A stretch of 9,205 nucleotides of DNA from an uncultured Solobacterium sp. (lineage in GTDB: Bacteria > Bacillota_I > Bacilli_A > Erysipelotrichales > Erysipelotrichaceae): contig CAJOLG010000060.1 in NCBI GenBank assembly GCA_905235315.1, positions 1-9,205 of the forward strand. The letters are read 5' to 3'. Position 1 is the first letter of the stretch. The number at the start of each line of letters is the position of its first letter. The position numbers and the translations under genes are program-made. Positions 1-8,000 of this stretch are shown here, piece after piece. The notes beneath the pieces were generated by a model, which did not search any database, had not been told where the DNA came from, and worked only from the letters and a program-made list of their open reading frames with translations.

Positions 1-2
1 CC

Positions 3-353
3 GCTTCCCTTTGTCCAGGTGCTGTTGTCGCCTTCGGTCACCCTATATGCAATGATCGGAAGCTCAACGATCTTCGTCTGGGTCTCAAAGCCCGGATCAT
101 TGAATGTCACGGTATAGACAATCTCTCCCGGCTCCTCATACGTCGGTTCTTTTCTTGTCACAGAAGCGACAGCGGTCTCGCTTTCCCGATGAGATTCATC
201 GTTGGCGCATACCCGTTCTGCGGTACAGGTGCGGTTGTCTTCCGACCAGATATAGACCGGAGCCTTCCACGAATGCCCTGTCGCGGGGGTGGTCACCGCC
301 TCACGGCTCAGCTCATCGCCGCATACATCGCAATATGTAACAAGATCATAACT
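3..353 (-). pseudogene. Frame-shifted continuation of the giant surface protein, open at left edge
   Basis: After the TGA at 346..348 the minus strand stays open in the neighbouring frame for 117 codons, with no stop down to position 3. The translation opens SYDLVTYCDVCGDELSREAV, continues through a GH-W-APVYIW stretch, a Cx5H motif and an EPGE unit, and reaches YRVTEGDNSTWTKGS at the edge. It has the same unit order as the sister segment around 943..1256: CxxC unit, GH, APVY.W, VC..D.SH, then E.GE..YT..F. It is therefore the rest of the same protein and not a separate gene; it has no start codon or ribosome site of its own. The final VTEGDNSTWTKGS is what I recall as the opening of a C-terminal domain that often precedes the cell-wall anchor in such proteins. 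Whether the whole gene is dead or the shift is a data error cannot be decided here. Confidence 0.85.
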
Positions 354-2064
354 GGCCCGGTTCAAGACAGGTCGCAGGCTTAACGTTTTCCATCACCGGC
401 TGACCTTCGGTATGTCCCGCTGCCGGAATCACAAGCTTATCGCTGGTAACTTCGGTTTCTCCCCGGCTGTCGGCGTACATCCGCTTACAGAGGGCGCACT
501 CATAATGCGCAAGGACACCCGTCTTCGTACACGTTGCCGGGACCTCCGCAATTTCTCTCAGATCATGAACATGGTCAGGACGCGGAATGATGCGCTCTTC
601 CATATGGGACGCATCATTCTGGCAGATTCGCATCTCAAGCCCGTCTTCCTCTTCCGTCACCGGTTTTATGATCTCCCACTCGCCCCAGTCATGACCGAGT
701 GCCGGCACAATAACCCGGGTCGAGCTCAGGATCTCTCCGCACTTCACACAGGAAACCGTTTCGAGAGCTCTGCCTGTTTCTTCGCAGGTCGCCTGTTTCT
801 CCGTGATGCGCTCCGGCTCCGCAGCCGGAACATGACCGGTCGGCGGTATCGGTTCCGTCTTCTGATGTTCATTGTTATGGAGACAGATATACGTCCGGAC
901 TCCTTCTTCGGTGCAGGACGGTTCTTTCGTGACCGTTCCGGCATCGTAGAGATGACCGAGCGGATCAATATCCGCAATGGTTTTTGTGACAGGGCCGAAC
1001 GCGCTGTTGTTAAACACCGCGGTATAGGAGGTTTCCCCTGCTGTCTCACATTCTGCCTGTTTTGTGATAACTGCGGTGATATTGGTGGTACGCTCGGTTT
1101 CATAATGCGATGCGTCCCGCCCGCAGACACGGGTTGCGGTAACACTTGTGCAGTCATCTGCCCACTCATAGACCGGAGCTCCGTAATCATGACCAAGCGC
1201 CGGTACGGTGATATGAGTCCTGTTAATCAGGGTTTCGCAGACAGTACATGTTTTTTCAAGGTCGTATCCGCCGTTTTCCGTACAGGTCGGGCTGACCTCG
1301 TTGGTGCGGACAGCCTCGCCCGGCGTATGGCCCTTCGCAGGAATGATCATCTCCTCTTCCGAAACTTCGATTGTGCCGGCTTCGTCTTTGAAGTGTTTAT
1401 TGCACTGGGTGCACCGGTAATGCGCCGTCATGCCGGTTTCTTCACATTTCGGATCGATTCCCGCAATCTGTTCCATTTGATGGGTATGTTCATCAATGCG
1501 TTCTTCTTCAATTTCCCCGCATCTTGAACAGGTACGTGTTCTCACCTGTTTTTCTTCATCCACAGCCCACTCACTCCAGATATGACCGAGTGCCTGATCC
1601 GTTTTCGTTTCTCTTGCGAGTTCTTCGCCGCATACCGAACAGTAGACAGCCTCATCATGATGTCCTGCCTGCGTGCAGGTTGGTTTAACAACGGATTCGA
1701 TCACTGCTTCCGCAGCGGTATGTTCCCCTGTCGCAGGAATGATTTCATCCCGTGTATGAGCGGAATCATTGCGGCAGGTATAGCGCTTCAGACCGGTTTC
1801 CCTGCAGGTTGGTTCTTTGACGGTCTTACCCTCATCCCAGTCATGGCCAAGCGCAGGAATTGTTTCCTGTTTTTCCTGTGGCCGGAACGCATCTTCGCTG
1901 AATACTGCGATCCATGACGCAAGACCCGGTTCCTCGCAGGTGGGTTCTGTGTCAACCGTCTTCATGGTTTCCGCGGTCTCCTCCTGAATATGCGCGGAGT
2001 CCCGCGTGCAGGTACGGGAGGCGGTAACCGTACGGTTGTCCTTTGCCCAGGTGTAGGAAGGTGC
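264..2064 (-). repeat. Two full copies of a higher-order super-repeat within the Cys/His array
   Basis: The unit order from an AP.Y.W segment repeats: AP.Y.W with C.RD.SH; C.E.GE..YTA.F...AF; a short Cx5H unit ending P.TG; a CxxC unit ending ALGH; a W.EW segment with a DEH.H or PDHVH end; a CxxC unit ending IPA.GHT; a YDL CxxC unit. The AP.Y.W landmarks lie at 2064, 1179 and 263, so the copies are 885 nt (295 codons) and 916 nt (305 codons plus one base); a third copy is cut by the left edge. Identity is clear in protein but weak in DNA, so the duplication is old. Confidence 0.75.
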
Positions 2065-5000
2065 TCCCCAGTCATGCCCGAGCGGCTCAATATCCGAACG
2101 GATTCTTTCCTGCGCAGAGAATGCAGGATTCGTAAACGCCGCAGTATATTTTGTCTCACCGGGTTCGGTGCAGGTCGGCTCTTTATATACTTCTCCCGAA
2201 GCAGTAACTGTTTCGGATTCTTTATGGGAGGAATCTCTTGTGCAGAGACGCTCTGCCGTCACCTGATTGCCCCTCCATGTATAGGACGGTGCTGCCCAGT
2301 CATGACCAAGCGGGTTCAGCGGATGAACCACACGGCTGATCTCATAATCACAGTCTTCGATTATGCAGCGTGTCACGGTATCAAACCTACCGTATTCGGT
2401 GCAGGTCGGTGCTTTGACATCTTCCCGTACGGTATCCGGCTCATGTTCTCCGACCTTCGCCGCAGAAATCACGGTAAAGAGATCACCACCGGTGGTTGAA
2501 ACACGCTTGAATTCTGCGTTCTCAATGATCACCGTTGTCGGGGCCGATTCAGACGCATACCCGAACTTCCGCCGGATCTTCATGGAGAAGAAGTAATCTT
2601 TACTTCCGACGATTCGTCCGGTATAAGGCTGGCTTCCGGATTCATCATTCACCCAAGCGCTTTGAAGTATTTCGTACCCGCAGTCAGGAAGCGGTTCGAT
2701 CTGAACCGGATCGGTTCCTGATGTGCCGCAGGCAGGCTGCGTGAGATAGAATCTGGCCTCATCTGCCTTTACGCCATAGAGACAGTAAAGCGTCATATCC
2801 GTATTGAGTTCGTCTTCGCTTCCCGGCTGATCGCTGCGGGCTTCCTCCCAGGTTGTATAAGAGGACAGCGGGCTGCGGGCAAAAATGTTTTCCAGGATAT
2901 AGCCATCCGGTGTTCCGAAATGTTCAAGGATCTGTTCCCTGTTCGCCGCAAGAACTTCCTGAACCTTCGCGCCTCCCGTGATATCGGTAATCACATACGG
3001 GCTCACAAGATCTGTTCCGTCCATGGAAGACCAGCGGATGGTTAAAGACAGATCGGAACGCTCTGTCCACTTCGCCGTCACGGTTGTGATATCTTTTGTG
3101 ATCTTTACTTTGGAGCCAACGGGATATACGGTATTATCCACCGTCCAGTACTGGAACACTCTTCCTTCCGGTGCCGTAAACCCGCACTCCGGAAGCGGAT
3201 AGTATCCGCCTTTCGCAAATACGACATCCTCCATCGTACCGGTTCCGGCCGGGCTTCCCGCATTAAACTGAATCACAGCCGGATTTCCAAGGACGGCTTC
3301 TCCGTCCGCACCCAGTCCGACAGCGTATTTATCCTCATCACTCACAAAGTTTGTGAAGGATCCTTTGCCGTCCAGTCCGATCGTGATCGGAACAGGAAGC
3401 GTCACAGTGCTGTCAATGCGTTTGGTGACGCCGAGCAGAGCTTCATCCGTCAGTTCCTGTACCACATTCATTCGCGTATAAGACCCGCTCACAAGGTTCA
3501 GGTTGCTTTGTTTATCACCAACGGTATTGTCAATGACCTTGATGGAACCGCCTGCGTTGAGGACGCACTTACTGTCGAGATATACGCCTGCCCATTGTGT
3601 CTTTGCGGTGTTGCCGGAGATCTCTCCGCCAAGCAGATTCACGGTTGAGCTGCGCGCAAAGATGCCGGTACCGACATCTGCCGTATTTCCTTTGATGGAA
3701 CCGCCGGTCATCGTAAAGGTGCCATTGTATACCGATACCGCAGTCGCTATAGCGCCCTGATTGCCGGTGATACTGCCGCCTGCCAGGGTGAACGAACCGC
3801 CGTCTTTAATATTCACCGCGCCGGCATACTCTGCTTTGGAGCCTCTTGCGTAAGCGCCGGTGATCTTTCCGGTTGTGCCGGAGTCCGTTACGGTCAGATT
3901 TCCGCGCACACGGAACACACCGCCGTCTTCTTCCTGCTCATATTTGAGCATCCGGTTGATTTCATGCCCGTTGAGATCGATCGTAATGTTTTTTCCTTCC
4001 GGCACTACAAGCGCAACATCCGTGACACCCGCAATAACATCATCCTGCAGGGTGATAACCTCGCCGTCTCCCGCATTGTTAATACGCTCCTGAAGCTCTG
4101 TCCATCCGCTGCTCCAGACCGCCGTCAGGTTCAGATGTTCTTCCGTAAGCAGATAGGTTCCGCCGTTGGGAAGGATCTCATCGGTATCGTTGATCTTCCA
4201 TCCGGCGAACTTGGCATTTTCCTTGGTGAATCCGCAGGCCGGAAGGGTGTAGTCGACATATCTCGCCGCAACGGTATCGGACATGGTTCCGGTTCCGCCG
4301 CCTGCGTTGAAGGAAACAGTTGCCGGAATCGCAAGGATCCCGTCTCCCTCGTCATCTTTGAGAAGGACATATTCAGGGTCGTCACAGAAGAAGCACGAAA
4401 GCACGACTTCATACCTGTTCGATCCCCGGATCACGTTGTACACCGGGGTTTCTTCGGTCGGACCTTCGTAAGGGGTAATACCAATGACGGTGTTCAGGGT
4501 GAGCGCACCGGTAAGATAAACGGAATCATCCTCGCCGTGAAGCTCGACGTTATTCGGCAGGTTTTCCCCTTTCGTATTCGCTGTAATCTTCACACTCTGT
4601 TCGATGAGTAAATGGGAACCGATGTTCGGAATCCACACTCCGGCCCCATGTCCGTCGCTTCCGCATTTGTTGCCGGTGATTTCACCGCCGTCCATTAGCA
4701 TTGCGTTGGAGTTCAGGAAAACACCGCCGCCGCTGATCGCAGCCTCGTTGTTCGTGATTTTTCCGCCTGACATCTCAAACCGGGAAGCCGACCAGATGCC
4801 TGCTCCGTTTGCGGCTTTGTTTCCTGTAATGCTGCCGCCGTTCATAACCAGTCTTGCGCCGTTTGAAACAAGAATACCGCCGCCGTTGCCGGTATTGTTG
4901 CCGCCCTTGATGGTTCCCTTCTTCTGGGGATCCGAATCGATCAGGGTCACAATTCCGCCGGCGATTCGCAATGCGGCGCCGTTTTCTTTTGGCTCTGAAA

Positions 5001-8000
5001 GGTTTCGGTTGATCGTATGCCCGTTCAGATCAATCGTGAAACTGACGTTTGCCGGAGTGACCAGCGCAGTGTCGTCTTCCAACGCGGTAATATCCCGCTC
5101 AAGTTTAATTACGGATCCTTCCCTTGCGTTGTTCAGTTTCGCCTGGAAGGACTTCCACGGATTCTCCCATATCGCCTTAAGAGTGATATCTGCCGTAACC
5201 GTTATGATCTCATTTTCAAGACAGGTCTTTGAGACATCATTGCCGATCTGCCAGTGATCAAACTCCAGCCCGGAAGGCGGCGTGAACATGCATGGAAGCG
5301 CCATATAGATGCCTCCGGCCGCAACCGTTGTCTGCTGGGGTATCAAGCCCTGCCCTCCGTTGGGCGCATAAAAGACTGTCACCGGTTTTCCGAGAATGAT
5401 TTCGCCGTCCCGGTTCAGTCCGACAACCGTATCGTTCCTGTCGCCATGGATGGAATAGGGTATTTCGGTTCCCCCATATCCGCTGGTTACGATAAACGGG
5501 TTCTCTTCTGTGATGGTATTGTTTGTGCTGATATAGATGTTTGCGCCATTGGTAAACGGCGTGCTGACTTCAACGCCCTGACGCGCGGAATACAGATCAT
5601 CCGGGCTGTCATAGTACGTTGAACGGTTGTCATAAATCTGCGCATTTCCGCCGAGCTTTACAGGGATGGTATAGCGGTTCATTCCGTATACTCCGCCGCC
5701 CTGGAAATAAGCGGTGTTGTCTTCAATGATGCCGCCGGTCATTTCAAAACTTCCGAACAGCGCGTCCACACCGCCGCCGCGGCGCCCTGCATTGTTTCCG
5801 GAGATGGTTCCGCCATGCATGATGAAACCCGCGTCCTTCTGCAGGAAGACTGCTCCGCCGCAGTCGGCGCTGTTTCCGGCAATCACCCCGCTTTCAAGGG
5901 TCAGTGTTCCGCTGACATTGAAGGCTCCGCCGCTTTCCGCATCTGCTGCTGTGCCGGCGATACTGTTGTTTCCGCCGGTGACGGTTCCGCCGGTTCCGGA
6001 ATCCTTAACTGTGAGGTTTCCTTCAACTTTGAATACATAGCCCTTTTCGACACTTCCTGTTTCCGCAAGACCGCGGCTCAGCGTGTGACCGTTAAGATCG
6101 ATGGTTACCGTTCTGCCTTCCGGAATTACAAGTCCTTCCTCGGACGCATCTGCGGTAATATCTTCCGTAAGCTGAATCTCCGGTTCGCTTCCGAGAATTC
6201 TCTGCTGAAGCACCTGCCATGCGCTTCCGCCCCATTGTGCGGTAAATGTTGTTACATCTTCCGTGATTGTTACGGTTTCGCCCGGCTGATAAATCGTTTC
6301 TCCGAGTTTCCAGCCGGTAAATACCTTGTTGGTCAATGTGAAGCCGCATTCCGGAAGTACATACTGCACGCCTTTGCCGGAAGGAACGTCATCCATGGTT
6401 CCGGCCGCCGAAGGATCTCCGGCCTCAAAGTGAATCACTGCCGGATACGCAAGCGCATACTGCATGTCTCCGTACGGGACAACCTGATACAGCTCATTGT
6501 CACTGGTAAGCACAGCTTCATTGGCGAATTTGCGGAGATTTGATGTAAATACAACCGGTGCGGTTTCCGTTGGAATCTGCTCGGTTGTAAAGCCCATCAC
6601 GGTCTCTTCATCGAAGTCAGACCGGAAGTACATCGTGGCTCCGGACGGAACGTAAATATTGTTCTCTGCTCCGGCGACTGTATTCCCTGTGACCTTCAGA
6701 TAATCCGAGATGTTCAGCGCTGCCGTTGTGGCATAGATACCGCCGGCGTTGTTCTGTGCGGTATTACCGGTAACGGTGGCACCGTACACAAGGCATTTGG
6801 AGCGATCAAGGTAAAGGCCGCCGCCGTCCGCCGCTTCATTATCTGTGACAGCACTGTTCTCCAGCATCACATAGCCGCTTCCTTCGACATAGCTGTAAAT
6901 ACCGCCGCCGCTGCCCTGTGCTTTGTTTTGAGTGACAGTAACAGTTCTGAGGTCAAGTGTGCCGTAGTTTTCAATTCCGCCGCCGTTTCTCGAAGTATTT
7001 CCGCCCTTTACTGTACCGTTTACAAGGCGAAGATAGCCGTAGACCCGGAAAACAGAGCCGTTTTTATCCGGTTCTTCACTGAGCCGATGCCTGTCAATCG
7101 TATGACCGTTCAGATCGATTGTGATGGCTTTGCCGGCAGGTATTGTCAGCGGATCAGGATTGCTCCGATCTGCCGTAATATCTGCTCCGATGATAATCGT
7201 GTCCCCGGACTGTGCGGCCTCAATGCGCTGCTCAAGATCATACCAGCCGTTTACCCACACTGCAGAAACCGGCAGGATAAGGGAGCCATCTTCTTCCTTA
7301 TAATCACGGTCCGTTGTATAGAACTTCTGGCCGGGATAAACAATCTGCTTCTGTACGCCGACTTCCCAATGCGCAAAGGTAAACCCACGGGCCGGCATCG
7401 TGCACTCAGGAAGCACATATTGGCCAAACAGAGGAGCTTTATCATCCGGCATCGTGTCTTCTGAATGAATCTCGTCTCCGCCGCTGAACCGGACCGTTAC
7501 CGGCAGGGTCAGAATCAGATTTCCGTTTCGGTCGGAAGAAACCATGCACGTCTCTTTATCGGAAGTGAAAATGTCCATGCTTCCTTTGTAATTTTCCACA
7601 ACGATATTCGGCTCATCATCCCAAGGTCCCTGGAAGGGCGTGAGTCCGATTCGGCTTTCTGATGAAAGATTATCCGCATTAATGCGGTCATAGCTGGAAA
7701 TCACAACATTATTCGGGGTATTCGCATCCGTCGCAGTATTGCCGGAAATCGTCACCGTGCCGGAGAGCACAGTCAGATCGGATACGGTCATCGCACCGCC
7801 GCGCTGACCGGCGTGGTTTCCGGTGATCGTACTGTCTGTAATGTACAGCGGTTCCTCGCTGTTGGTGCCGATCGCGCCGCTGAATGATCCGGCAGTGTTC
7901 TGGGAGATGGTTGTATTGGTGATATATACGGTACCGTTCCAGATCTCAAGAGCGCCGATATTGCCGGCCGCGTTATTGTTCAGCGTGCAGTTTTCAAGCG

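Larger units (their letters stand above)
1..2451 (-). repeat. Cys/His repeat array (PTC.E.G / CxxC / Cx5H / GHDW), 13 units
   Basis: Residues 2233-2933 plus the shifted continuation. Each unit starts with PTC.E.G (cysteines 2249, 2326, 2404, 2448, 2491, 2568, 2622, 2700, 2745, 2788, 2873, 2927), carries either CxxC or Cx5H, and usually ends in PALGHDW or PA.GH. A thirteenth unit (about 60..146) has Tyr in place of Cys at 138..140. CxxC pairs start at 2503, 2540, 2579, 2634, 2800 and 2884, with one more at 321..332. Cx5H pairs start at 2302, 2380, 2458, 2675, 2755 and 2842, with one more at 189..209. Such repeats are common in large secreted proteins of gut Bacillota. A stalk role near the cell wall is inferred; metal binding or disulfides are possible but unproven. 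Confidence 0.8.

Noticed and set aside
354..358. Programmed ribosomal frameshift
   Set aside because: No slippery heptamer of the X-XXY-YYZ type was seen at CCGGGCCAGTTATGA and no strong stem-loop was recognised. A simple indel is the plainer explanation.
744..1196. 150-codon minus-strand open frame overlapping the main gene
   Set aside because: It is out of frame within well-conserved Cys/His units, and the encoded sequence is Arg/Pro-rich without domain features.
412..1527. 371-codon open frame on the plus strand
   Set aside because: It lies wholly antisense to the Cys/His array. The translation is rich in Arg, Phe and Cys in no domain pattern, as expected from the complement of repeated coding DNA.
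1..2451. Cytochrome-like CxxCH haem sites or DNA-binding zinc fingers
   Set aside because: None of the CxxC pairs is followed by His in CxxCH form, and the context is a secreted repeat protein, not a nucleic-acid-binding one.
5815..6543. 242-codon plus-strand open frame, and similar ones at 3964..4611 and 4604..5257
   Set aside because: Antisense to modules 2 to 4. Recurrent proline- and isoleucine-rich strings mirror the Gly/Asn turns of the real protein; there is no independent start signal or homology.
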